From assembly GCF_002900965.1 (NCBI RefSeq), contig NZ_PJOM01000004.1:62001-126000 (forward strand): a stretch of 64,000 nt of DNA, written 5' to 3'. Both the position numbers and the translations under genes were made by a program. The number at the start of each line of letters is the position of its first letter. Within the stretch, counting starts at the first letter, position 1. The stretch comes from Pseudotabrizicola formosa (GTDB taxonomy: Bacteria; Pseudomonadota; Alphaproteobacteria; Rhodobacterales; Rhodobacteraceae). Below the pieces are notes generated by a model. The model was not told the DNA's origin. It searched no databases and saw only the letters and a program-made list of their open reading frames with translations. Of the stretch, positions 16,362 through 24,371 are shown in pieces.

Positions 16362-17704
16362 GGGGGCTTGCAGGGGCCCTCACGCTCCTGCCCGGCGCGG
16401 CCTTTGCCTGCGCCTTGCCACCTTCGGTGATCCTGACCCTGCCGACCGGGCATTACATCGCCGGAGCGGCGGTGACAGTGGCTCTGACCGCGTTGATGGG
16501 CGCGATGGCACAGCGCCTCCCACGCCTGCAGGCAGTGCCGGTGCTGGAACGGCGGGTATGGGTGCCGGTGTCGGTATCCTCCTACCTGTCGTTCCTGTGT
16601 TTTCTGGGACTGGTCCTGGTTGGCCTGTTCGGCGCGCGTGATCCGATGCACAACCTGATGACGCTGGTGTTCTGGACCGGGATCTGGATCGCGGTGCCGT
16701 TGGGGTCGATGCTGCTGGGCAATCTGTGGCGCGCCATCAACCCCTGGACCGCGCCTGTGCGCATTGCCCGCACATTGCTCGGGCGCAGCGGCAACATTGG
16801 CCTGTCGCGGCTCGGGCATTGGCCTGCAGTGATATTCTACATGGGCTTTGTCTGGTTTCAGCTCGTGTCGATGTCCCCCGATGATCCCTATGTGCTGGCC
16901 CTTACCGCGCTGATTTACTGGCTGGTGATCTTTGCCTTCGCGGTGGCCGAGGGAGAAGACTGGCTGCAACAGGGCGAGTTTCTGACCGTGCTGATGGGCT
17001 ATCTGGCCAAGGTGGCGCCCTTCTGGCTGGAGCTTGATGGCACGCGTGTCCGGCTGATGCGCGGCTGGCCCGGAACGCAGGTGCTGCGGATGGCTCCGCT
17101 TTCAGTTTCTGCTATGGCCTTCATCACGCTGGCGCTGTCCGCATTGACCTTTGACGGGTTGATGGAAACCTTCTGGTGGCATGCGGTGATCGGGGAAAAC
17201 CCGCTGGAGCCAAGCGGGCGATCTGCAGTGATGGGGGTCAATACGTTGGGTCTGCTGGCGGTCTGGGCGATCACCATTGCCGCGCTTTGGGCAGTGATCC
17301 GGCTGGGGCGGGTGATTGGCGGCGCGCGCTTTGCCACCGGGCCGGTGATGCTGTCGTTTCTCGCCATCGCGGCGGGCTATCATGCCGCGCATTATCTGGT
17401 GACCCTGCTGACCGCGGGCCAGTACACGCTGGCCGCGCTGAACGACCCGTGGTTTCGCGGTGACGCTTATCTGGGCCTGCCGCCGTTTTATGTGTCATTC
17501 GGCTTTCTGACCGATCAGACCATCATGCCGCTGATCTATGCCGCACAATTTGCCGCCATTCTGGGCGCGCATCTGCTGGCGGTGCTGCTGTCGCTGCGTC
17601 TGGTGGGCGAGATGCGGGCAATGGCGCATCTGCCGATGACCGTGCTGATGGTCGGCTATACCGTGCTGGGGCTGTGGCTGCTGTCCACCGCGCGGACGGG
17701 GTGA
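16358..17704 (+). CDS. Uncharacterised polytopic membrane protein
   Basis: 448 aa, with roughly ten hydrophobic segments and a cleavable-looking or anchor-type N-terminus (LAGALTLLPGAAFACALP). Motifs include NPWTAPVRI, WPAVIFYMGFVWFQLV, DWLQQGEFLTVLMGYLAKVAP and a late HAAHYLVTLLTAGQY. This pattern (WPA, then a GE-x-A-(K/R)-x-AP stretch) recalls a widespread family of integral membrane proteins, some labelled fenitrothion-hydrolase-like in databases; that label is weak and I do not adopt it. It is coupled to the AA_synth gene (ATGA) and precedes the transporter genes by 88 bases. A transport or membrane-enzyme role in the same pathway is possible. Confidence 0.75.
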   Translation: MRGLAGALTLLPGAAFACALPPSVILTLPTGHYIAGAAVTVALTALMGAMAQRLPRLQAVPVLERRVWVPVSVSSYLSFLCFLGLVLVGLFGARDPMHNLMTLVFWTGIWIAVPLGSMLLGNLWRAINPWTAPVRIARTLLGRSGNIGLSRLGHWPAVIFYMGFVWFQLVSMSPDDPYVLALTALIYWLVIFAFAVAEGEDWLQQGEFLTVLMGYLAKVAPFWLELDGTRVRLMRGWPGTQVLRMAPLSVSAMAFITLALSALTFDGLMETFWWHAVIGENPLEPSGRSAVMGVNTLGLLAVWAITIAALWAVIRLGRVIGGARFATGPVMLSFLAIAAGYHAAHYLVTLLTAGQYTLAALNDPWFRGDAYLGLPPFYVSFGFLTDQTIMPLIYAAQFAAILGAHLLAVLLSLRLVGEMRAMAHLPMTVLMVGYTVLGLWLLSTARTG

Positions 17705-17792
17705 AAAAATCGTGGACAAATGCGGCGTCCCGGCAAAAGGTTGAACCCAGAGGCGCCCGCAGAGGTGCCCCGCAACAGTGGAGATGTTTGAG

Positions 17793-19073
17793 ATGACGCA
17801 GAAACTTTTCGGAGTGACCCCGTCGCGGCGTGCCGTGTTGCAGGGCGCGGGGGCCGGGCTGCTGACCGCTGGCTTTGCCGCTCCGGTCTGGGCACAGGCC
17901 GCGCCTGTCAAGCTGGGGTTCCAGCTGCACCGCACCGGCATCGGTGCCGCCTATGGCCGCTGGTACGAACGCACGGCACAGGCCGCGCTGAAGGTGGTGA
18001 ACGACGCGGGCGGCATCAATGGCCGCCCGGTCGAGATTGTGTTCGAGGATGACGGCACCGACCCCAAGCGCGGGGCCGAGGTGGTGGAAAAGCTTGTCAG
18101 CCAGCACAATTGCGACCTGATCTTTGGGCCGCTGTTTTCGCATGTGGTCATCGGCTCCGCCCCGCGCGCGGGCGAGCTGAAAGTGCCCTATCTGGTCTGC
18201 TCCGAAGGCTTTCATGTCGCGGGCGGCATGCTGAACCGCTGGACGATGCAGCCCGGCATCACCGATGTCCGCGCGCAGGTGTCATCCATGGCGCCATGGG
18301 TTCTGGCCAACCTTGGCAAGAAGGTCACCATGGTGTTCCCCGACTATGCCTTTGGCCACGATCACCGCGATTTCTTTACAGCCGCGGTGGAAGCCGGGGG
18401 CGGCGAGGTCGTGGCGCAGATCGCCGTGCCGCCGACCGAGACCAGCTTTACCCGGTATCTGCCGCAGATCCCGCAGGAGACCGAGGTTCTGTATCACGTG
18501 ATGGTGGGCCCCGCGGTACTGACCTTTGTGAAAGAGCTGGGCGAGTTTTATGGCACCGGGGCCAAGCCGCAGATCTTTGGCTTCATCGACTCGCTGGAAG
18601 CGGTGGATATCGCCTCGCCGGGTCTGGAATTTCTGGAAGGCACCCATTTCTGGGAAGGCCATTGCCGGGGGCAGCAGGCCGATGCGTCAGAGCATGAAAT
18701 CGCCTATCGCGCCGCCGTCGGGGTCGATGCAAACGGCGCGTCAGTGTCGGATGCCAAGGACGTGTCGACCTATGCCCATATGTTTTCGGTTTGGGAGACG
18801 CTGCATATCATCAAGGCCGGGATGGAAAGTGCCGGATACCAAGGCACCGCAGACCGGCAGAAATTTGTCGAGGCGGTGGAGGCGATGACCGAAATGCCGG
18901 AAAGCCTTGCCCATGTGCAGGGGGCGAAGGTGTTCAACGGCAAGACCCATCAGGTGTTCGGGCATCAGTTCATCAGCAAGGTCGAAGGCGGCAAGCTGGT
19001 CAAGGTGCATACCACCAGCATCGAAGACAGCATCTACCCCGATGCCGTTGACTACACGACCCAGAGCTTCTGA
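17793..19073 (+). CDS. ABC transporter substrate-binding protein (branched-chain amino acid type)
   Basis: 426 aa periplasmic binding protein of the Leu/Ile/Val type (Peripla_BP_6). It has a Tat signal with twin Arg at residues 12-13 (SRRAVLQG), a hydrophobic core and a likely AQA cleavage site. Mature-part landmarks: VKLGFQLHRTG, VVNDAGGINGRPVEIVFEDD, VTMVFPDYAFGHDH. The ATG at 17793 is favoured because GGAG lies nine bases upstream; GTG 17778 and ATG 17784 lie before or inside that site. Two permeases and two ATPases follow. Ligand unknown; the surrounding catabolic genes suggest an N-heterocycle or related carboxylate. Tat export hints at folding in the cytoplasm. Confidence 0.9.
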   Translation: MTQKLFGVTPSRRAVLQGAGAGLLTAGFAAPVWAQAAPVKLGFQLHRTGIGAAYGRWYERTAQAALKVVNDAGGINGRPVEIVFEDDGTDPKRGAEVVEKLVSQHNCDLIFGPLFSHVVIGSAPRAGELKVPYLVCSEGFHVAGGMLNRWTMQPGITDVRAQVSSMAPWVLANLGKKVTMVFPDYAFGHDHRDFFTAAVEAGGGEVVAQIAVPPTETSFTRYLPQIPQETEVLYHVMVGPAVLTFVKELGEFYGTGAKPQIFGFIDSLEAVDIASPGLEFLEGTHFWEGHCRGQQADASEHEIAYRAAVGVDANGASVSDAKDVSTYAHMFSVWETLHIIKAGMESAGYQGTADRQKFVEAVEAMTEMPESLAHVQGAKVFNGKTHQVFGHQFISKVEGGKLVKVHTTSIEDSIYPDAVDYTTQSF

Positions 19074-19110
19074 GTGCGGTCCTTGCATGCCCTGCCAAGG
19101 TTGAATGCGC

Positions 19111-19137
19111 GCGCGCCCTTCGCCAAAGAGGGCGCGC
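19111..19137 (+). terminator. Intercistronic stem-loop after the binding-protein gene
   Basis: GCGCGCCCT (19111-19119) pairs with AGGGCGCGC (19129-19137), 9-bp stem and 9-base loop, in the 68-base gap between the binding-protein and permease genes. No U-tract follows, so it is probably an attenuating or mRNA-stabilising hairpin that keeps binding protein in excess. The GAGGG that could serve the GTG start of the permease lies in its 3' arm. Confidence 0.5.
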
Positions 19138-19141
19138 CAGA

Positions 19142-20020
19142 GTGAGCTTTGGTCCGTTCCTGCTTCTGGCCCTGCTCGAAGGCACGGTTATGGCGGCGGT
19201 GCTGGCGCTGACGGCGGTCGGCCTGTCGCTGGTGTTCGGCGTAATGCGTGTGGTCAACGTGGCGCATGGCGAGTTTTACATGCTGGGCGCGGTTCTGGCA
19301 TGGTTTGTGACCTATTACCTGCCGTTTCCGCCCGCGATTGCCTGGCTGGCGGCCCTGATCATTGCGCCCTTGATCGTGGCAGTGATTGCGGCGCTGACGG
19401 ATACGCTGATTCTGAAACGCCTGAACTATGATCCCGAGGCCACGATCGTGGCCACCATCGGCCTGCTCTACATGCTGCAACAGGCGGCGCTCACGTTTTA
19501 CGGCCCTGACGCGCGGCCCGTGGTCGCCCCGTTTGAATGGCGCATCCAGCTGCCGTGGTTCGGCTATTCCGGCTACAAGCTGTTTGTCGTGCTGACGGCC
19601 GTGGTCATTCTGGCCGCGGTCTGGCTGTTCATGACCCGCAGCAAGGCCGGGCTGGTGATGCGCGCAACGCAGGTTGACCGTGAGACGGCGCAAGCCTTCG
19701 GCATCAACGTTGACAGGGTCTATGCAGGCACCTTTGCCCTTGGCGGCGCACTGGCGGCGGCGGCGGCGGTGCTGATCGTGCCAATCCAGCAGGCCCATTA
19801 CCTGATGGGGCATGACCCCCTCTTGCTGTCCTTCATCGTTGTCATCATCGGCGGGCTGGGGTCGATCCGGGGGACGCTGGTGGCCGCGCTTGTCATTGGC
19901 CTGTCGGATGGGATCATCAGCATGTTCTTTTCTCCGACGCTGGCCAAGATCATCGCCACGCTGCTGGTGGCGCTGGTGCTGGTGTTCCGCCCGCAGGGCC
20001 TGTTCGGGGCAAAGGCATGA
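19142..20020 (+). CDS. Branched-chain-type ABC transporter permease (LivH-like)
   Basis: 292 aa inner-membrane permease with about eight hydrophobic helices. Family landmarks: ALTAVGLSLVFGVMRVVNVAHGEFYMLGA near the N-terminus and the late cytoplasmic loop VIIGGLGSIRGTLVAALVIGLSDG, where the permease meets the ATPase. Starts with GTG at 19142. Its stop overlaps the LivM-like start (ATGA). Works with the other four transporter genes to import the ligand captured by the upstream binding protein. Confidence 0.93.
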   Translation: MSFGPFLLLALLEGTVMAAVLALTAVGLSLVFGVMRVVNVAHGEFYMLGAVLAWFVTYYLPFPPAIAWLAALIIAPLIVAVIAALTDTLILKRLNYDPEATIVATIGLLYMLQQAALTFYGPDARPVVAPFEWRIQLPWFGYSGYKLFVVLTAVVILAAVWLFMTRSKAGLVMRATQVDRETAQAFGINVDRVYAGTFALGGALAAAAAVLIVPIQQAHYLMGHDPLLLSFIVVIIGGLGSIRGTLVAALVIGLSDGIISMFFSPTLAKIIATLLVALVLVFRPQGLFGAKA

Positions 20021-20961
20021 CAGACGGAGCAAAGATCTGGACGCTTCACCTGCTGGTTCTGGCAGCTGTGTTTGTGGCGCAATTCCTGCTGCCCCCTTAT
20101 CACGCCACCAATCTGGCGCGGATCATGGTGCTGGCGGTGTTTGCGATGGGCTACAACATCGCCTTTGGCTACACCGGGCTGTTGTCGCTCGGCCACGCGC
20201 TGTTTTTTGCGGCAGGCATGTATGGCATGGGCCTGCCTGTCTGGCATCTGGGCTGGCTGTCATTGCCTGCATTGATTGCAGGGCTGGTGGCCGGCGGGGC
20301 ACTGGCGGGGGTGGTCGGCCTTCTGGCGCTGCGCACGGCAGGGGTCAGCTTCATGATCGTAACGCTGATGTTTGCGCAGGCCGGGTATCTGACGCTGCTG
20401 TATCTGAACACATGGACAGGCGGAGATGAGGGGTTTGTCGTCTTGTCAGAGGCGCGCGTGCTGTTCGGCTTTGATCTGGCCACGGATACGGCGCGTTTTA
20501 TCACCGCATTCACCCTGTTTGCAGCGGGCCTGCTGGCCTGCCTTTTGCTGGTGCGGTCGCCCTTTGGCCGGGTGATGGTGGCGATGCGGGAAAATGAGGA
20601 GCGCAGCCGGATGCTGGGGTATGACCCGTTCCGGATCAAGCTGCTGGCGCTGGCGGTGTCGGGTCTCTATGCCGGGTTGGCCGGGGCGGCTTATGGGATG
20701 CTGTTCGGCTATGTGGGCGCATCCTTTGCCACCATCCAGTATTCCATCTTGCCGATGCTCTATGTGCTTCTGGGCGGAGCGGGCACGGTGCTGGGGCCAT
20801 TTCTGGGTGCTCTGTTGATGTTCTACCTGATCGACATCACCAGCAATTACACCGACGCCTATCTGTTCGTGGTCGGGGCGGCCTTGGTCGGGCTGGTGCT
20901 GTTCGCGCCCAAGGGCATTTTGGGCACATTGCGCGAAAGGGTCTGGCGATGGTTGCCGTGA
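20017..20961 (+). CDS. Branched-chain-type ABC transporter permease (LivM-like)
   Basis: 314 aa second permease subunit. Landmarks: MVLAVFAMGYNIAFGYTGLLSLGHALFF (about residues 29-56, the LivM hallmark with the GHA motif) and YVLLGGAGTVLGPFLGALLM near the C-terminus, the ATPase-coupling loop. Coupled to the LivH-like gene by 4 bases and overlapping the LivG-like gene by 13 bases. Heterodimerises with the LivH-like protein. Confidence 0.93.
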   Translation: MTDGAKIWTLHLLVLAAVFVAQFLLPPYHATNLARIMVLAVFAMGYNIAFGYTGLLSLGHALFFAAGMYGMGLPVWHLGWLSLPALIAGLVAGGALAGVVGLLALRTAGVSFMIVTLMFAQAGYLTLLYLNTWTGGDEGFVVLSEARVLFGFDLATDTARFITAFTLFAAGLLACLLLVRSPFGRVMVAMRENEERSRMLGYDPFRIKLLALAVSGLYAGLAGAAYGMLFGYVGASFATIQYSILPMLYVLLGGAGTVLGPFLGALLMFYLIDITSNYTDAYLFVVGAALVGLVLFAPKGILGTLRERVWRWLP

Positions 20962-21668
20962 TCGAGGCACGCGGCCTGACCCGGCACTTCGGCGGGCTGC
21001 GCGCGGTGGATGGGGTGGATTTCAGGCTCGAACAAGGCGAGATTCATGGTTTGATCGGGCCGAACGGCGCTGGCAAGACCACTTTTGTCAGCCTGCTGTC
21101 CGGGCGGATTCCGGTGCAGTCCGGCGTGATCACCCTGAACGGTGAAGACATCACCCACCTGCCCGCGCATCTGCGGGTGCGCAAGGGCGTGGCCTACACG
21201 TTTCAGATCACCTCGGTTTATCCGCGCCTGACGGTGTTCGACAATGTGGCTCTGGCCGCACAAGGCCGCGGCGCCGGGGATGTGGCAGCCGAAGTGGCAC
21301 AGGCCTTGTCCCGCGTCGGGATGACCGGGTTGGATCAGTCCATGGCCGGAACGCTGTCTTATGGGCATCAGCGGTTGCTGGAGGTGGCGATGGGTCTGGC
21401 GCTGCGCCCGCTGGTGCTCATTCTGGATGAACCGACGCAGGGCCTGGCTTCGGGTGAGATTGATGGATTCAAGGCGCTGATCCGGTCTTTGGTGCCGCAG
21501 ACCACCATCCTGCTGATCGAGCATAACATGGATGTGGTGATGGATCTGGCCGACCGGATCACCGTGCTGAACTTCGGGCAAGTGCTGGCCGTCGGCACCC
21601 CGGATCAGATCCGCGCCAACCGCGCGGTGCAGGATGCCTATCTCGGGGGCGATCATGCTGCGGGTTGA
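20949..21668 (+). CDS. ABC transporter ATP-binding protein (LivG-like)
   Basis: 239 aa ATPase. Walker A GPNGAGKTT (about residues 37-45), signature region TLSYGHQRLLEVAMGLA in place of the usual LSGGQ, as is normal for LivG (SYGxQ), Walker B LVLILDEPTQGL and H-loop LLIEHNMDVV. Overlaps both neighbours, confirming one operon. It couples ATP hydrolysis to the LivHM-like permeases together with the LivF-like protein. Confidence 0.94.
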   Translation: MVAVIEARGLTRHFGGLRAVDGVDFRLEQGEIHGLIGPNGAGKTTFVSLLSGRIPVQSGVITLNGEDITHLPAHLRVRKGVAYTFQITSVYPRLTVFDNVALAAQGRGAGDVAAEVAQALSRVGMTGLDQSMAGTLSYGHQRLLEVAMGLALRPLVLILDEPTQGLASGEIDGFKALIRSLVPQTTILLIEHNMDVVMDLADRITVLNFGQVLAVGTPDQIRANRAVQDAYLGGDHAAG

Positions 21669-22350
21669 GGGCATCACCGCTGGGTATGGTCCCGTCACCA
21701 TTCTGCGCGATCTGTCCTTTGCGGCGCAGGCCGGGCAGGTCACTTGCATCATGGGGCGCAATGGCGCGGGAAAATCGACCCTGTTGAAGGCAATCATGGG
21801 GCAGGTTCCGGTTCAGACGGGGCAGATCACACTGAATGGCGCGCCAGTGCACCGCTTGCCCGCTCATAAAGTGCCCGGCGAAGGGATTGCCTATGTGCCA
21901 CAGGGCCGGCGGCTGTTCGGGCCGCTGACCGTGGCCGAAAATATCGAGGTCGGGTTGCTGACCCGGCGCAAGGGGCCGCAGACCCGGGAGTTCGTGCTCG
22001 ACCTGTTCCCGCGCCTGCGCGAACGGCTGGATCAGGTCGCCAGCACCCTTTCGGGAGGGGAGCAGCAGATGCTGGCGATTGCGCGCGCGCTGTGCCTGGA
22101 GCCGTCGGTGTTGCTGCTGGATGAACCCAGCGAAGGTTTGCAGCCGTCGATGATTGCGCTGATCCGCGATACGGTGTTGCGGTTGCGCGATACCGGGCTG
22201 GCCACGGTGCTGGTGGAACAGCGGGTGGATACCGTGCTGCGCATGGCGGACCAGGTGGCCTTCATGGCGCATGGCAGGGTGGAGGCGCAGGTAGTACGGG
22301 CCGATTTGTCAGCCGACTCGACGCTGTTTCAGCAGTTTGTGGGGGTATGA
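21655..22350 (+). CDS. ABC transporter ATP-binding protein (LivF-like)
   Basis: 231 aa ATPase with Walker A GRNGAGKST, LivF-type PQGRRLFGPLTVAENIEVG, signature LSGGEQQMLAIARAL and Walker B VLLLDEPSEGL. The ATG at 21655 has GGGGG just upstream and gives the usual MLRVEGITAGYG start; ATG 21634 would add seven residues inside the LivG-like gene without a good site. The stop overlaps the HyuA start, tying the importer to the hydrolase genes. Confidence 0.94.
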   Translation: MLRVEGITAGYGPVTILRDLSFAAQAGQVTCIMGRNGAGKSTLLKAIMGQVPVQTGQITLNGAPVHRLPAHKVPGEGIAYVPQGRRLFGPLTVAENIEVGLLTRRKGPQTREFVLDLFPRLRERLDQVASTLSGGEQQMLAIARALCLEPSVLLLDEPSEGLQPSMIALIRDTVLRLRDTGLATVLVEQRVDTVLRMADQVAFMAHGRVEAQVVRADLSADSTLFQQFVGV

Positions 22351-24371
22351 TGGCCGGTCTGGTCGCAGGCATCGACGTGGGTGGCACCTTCACCGATCTG
22401 GTGATCGTCGATCCTGGCACAGGTGCGGTCCGGCTGGCCAAGGTGCCCACCACCCTGCCCAATCAGGCCCCCGGCGTTTTGAACGCGCTGGTTGAGGCCG
22501 GGGCGGAGCTGGCCGATATAGATCTGATCGTGCATGGCACCACCACCACCACCAATGCCGTGCTGGAACGCACTCTGGCAAAGACCGGACTGATCACCAC
22601 ATTGGGCTTTCGCGATGTGCTGGAACTGGGGCGGCGCACCCGGCCCCATGCCTACGGGATGCATGGGCAATTTGTGCCGATCATACCGCGCGATCTGCGA
22701 TTTGAGGTGCCGGAGCGGATGGATGCGCGTGGGTCAATCCTGACGCCACTTGATGAGGGCGCTGTACGAAAAGCGGCTCTGCGCTTGCGCGATATGGGTT
22801 GCGAAAGCGTGGTGATCCATTTTCTGCACGCCTATGCCAATCCCTCACATGAGAGGCGCGCGGCGCAGATCGTGGCAGGGATCTGGCCGAACACGTTCAT
22901 CACCATGGGCCATGCCCTGCTGTCGGAAAGCCGCGAATACGAACGCGGGGTGACGGCGGCGGTGAATGCCAGCGTGCAGCCGCTGCTGGAACGCTATGTC
23001 AGTCGGCTGGCCGATCAGCTGGCCGCACAGGGCTATGCGCATGAGCTGCTGGTGATGAACGGCAATGGTGGCATGGTTTCGGCCCGGTCCGTGTCGAAAG
23101 AGGCCGTGAAAACGGTGATGTCCGGCCCCGCTTCGGGCGTCATGGCGGCGCTGGCCACCGGGCGCCGCGCCGGAATGACAAACCTGCTGACCTATGACAT
23201 GGGCGGCACCTCAACCGACGTCGCCATGATCAAGGGCGGACGCGCCCCGGTTTCAAATGAGATCGAGGTGGAATATGCCATGCCGATCCATGTGCCGATG
23301 GTCGATGTGCGCACGGTGGGAGCGGGCGGCGGATCGATCGCGCGGCTGGATGCTGCCGGGATGCTGCGCGTCGGGCCGGAAAGTGCCGGGTCCAGCCCCG
23401 GGCCGGTGTGCTATGGCCGGGGCGGCACACGGGTGACGATTTCCGACGCCAACCTGCTGCTGGGCCGCCTGCCCGCCGCGCGGTTCGGGCAAGCGGCAGA
23501 GGCGGCACGGGCGGCGATGGCGGATCAGATCGCCACGCCTTTGGGTCTGTCGGTTGAGGAAGCTGCCGAGGCGGTGGTGCGGATTGCCAATATCCATATG
23601 GCAGGCGCAATCCGCATGGTGTCGATCTCGATGGGGGCCGATCCGCGCGACTTTGCGCTGTTTGCCTTTGGCGGGGCCGGGCCGCTGCATGCGGTGGCCC
23701 TGGCGCGCGAACTCGCGGTGCCAAAGGTGCTGATCCCGGCACGGCCCGGCATCACCAACGCGCTTGGCTGTGTTGTTGCCGATCTACGGCAGGATTTCGT
23801 GCGCACCCTGAACCGACCGCTCGACACGGTGGATATAGACATGGTGCAGGCGATCTTTGCCGGGCAAGAGGCCGAAGGGCGGCGACTGGTTGGGGTCGAG
23901 AAGATCCGCCTTGCCTCGGTGCGCACCGAGTTTTCGGTTGATATGCAATTTGTCGGGCAGACGCATCTGCTGCGCGTGGCCTTGCCGGATGGCGCGCCGA
24001 CACGGGACGATCTGCAACGCCTGTTCGAAGCCGCCTATCATCAACGGTTTCGCGTCACCCTGCCCACGATAAGGGCCAATCTGGTGAACCTGAACGTATC
24101 GGTCATCGGCGCGCGGCCAGAGATGGACCTGTCGGCCCTGATCGACCGGGCCGGTCGCAAGGCCGAGGCGGTGCCGCAGGCCTCGCGCCCGGTGTGGTTC
24201 GGCGGCTGGGTCGACACCCCGGTGTATTGGCGCGATCACTTGCCATTGGATCTGGACCTTTCGGGTCCGGCGATCATCGAACAGATGGACACAACGATTG
24301 TGATCGACCCCGGCTGTACCGTCACGTCCGACCCTGATGGCAATCTGGTCGTGCAGGTGCCCCATGCTTGA
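22347..24371 (+). CDS. hyuA: Hydantoinase/oxoprolinase subunit A (HyuA)
   Basis: 674 aa. The N-terminal actin-like ATPase motif GIDVGGTFTDLVIVD, the mid-protein YDMGGTSTDVAMI and the FAFGGAGPLHA block mark the HyuA/oxoprolinase-A family. With HyuB, such enzymes use ATP to open lactam, hydantoin or imide rings (5-oxoproline, N-methylhydantoin, caprolactam). It overlaps the LivF-like gene by 4 bases and the HyuB gene by 8 bases. In this operon the most economical role is hydrolysis of a lactam made by hydroxylation and reduction of an N-heterocycle. The precise substrate cannot be told from sequence. Confidence 0.93.
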   Translation: MMAGLVAGIDVGGTFTDLVIVDPGTGAVRLAKVPTTLPNQAPGVLNALVEAGAELADIDLIVHGTTTTTNAVLERTLAKTGLITTLGFRDVLELGRRTRPHAYGMHGQFVPIIPRDLRFEVPERMDARGSILTPLDEGAVRKAALRLRDMGCESVVIHFLHAYANPSHERRAAQIVAGIWPNTFITMGHALLSESREYERGVTAAVNASVQPLLERYVSRLADQLAAQGYAHELLVMNGNGGMVSARSVSKEAVKTVMSGPASGVMAALATGRRAGMTNLLTYDMGGTSTDVAMIKGGRAPVSNEIEVEYAMPIHVPMVDVRTVGAGGGSIARLDAAGMLRVGPESAGSSPGPVCYGRGGTRVTISDANLLLGRLPAARFGQAAEAARAAMADQIATPLGLSVEEAAEAVVRIANIHMAGAIRMVSISMGADPRDFALFAFGGAGPLHAVALARELAVPKVLIPARPGITNALGCVVADLRQDFVRTLNRPLDTVDIDMVQAIFAGQEAEGRRLVGVEKIRLASVRTEFSVDMQFVGQTHLLRVALPDGAPTRDDLQRLFEAAYHQRFRVTLPTIRANLVNLNVSVIGARPEMDLSALIDRAGRKAEAVPQASRPVWFGGWVDTPVYWRDHLPLDLDLSGPAIIEQMDTTIVIDPGCTVTSDPDGNLVVQVPHA

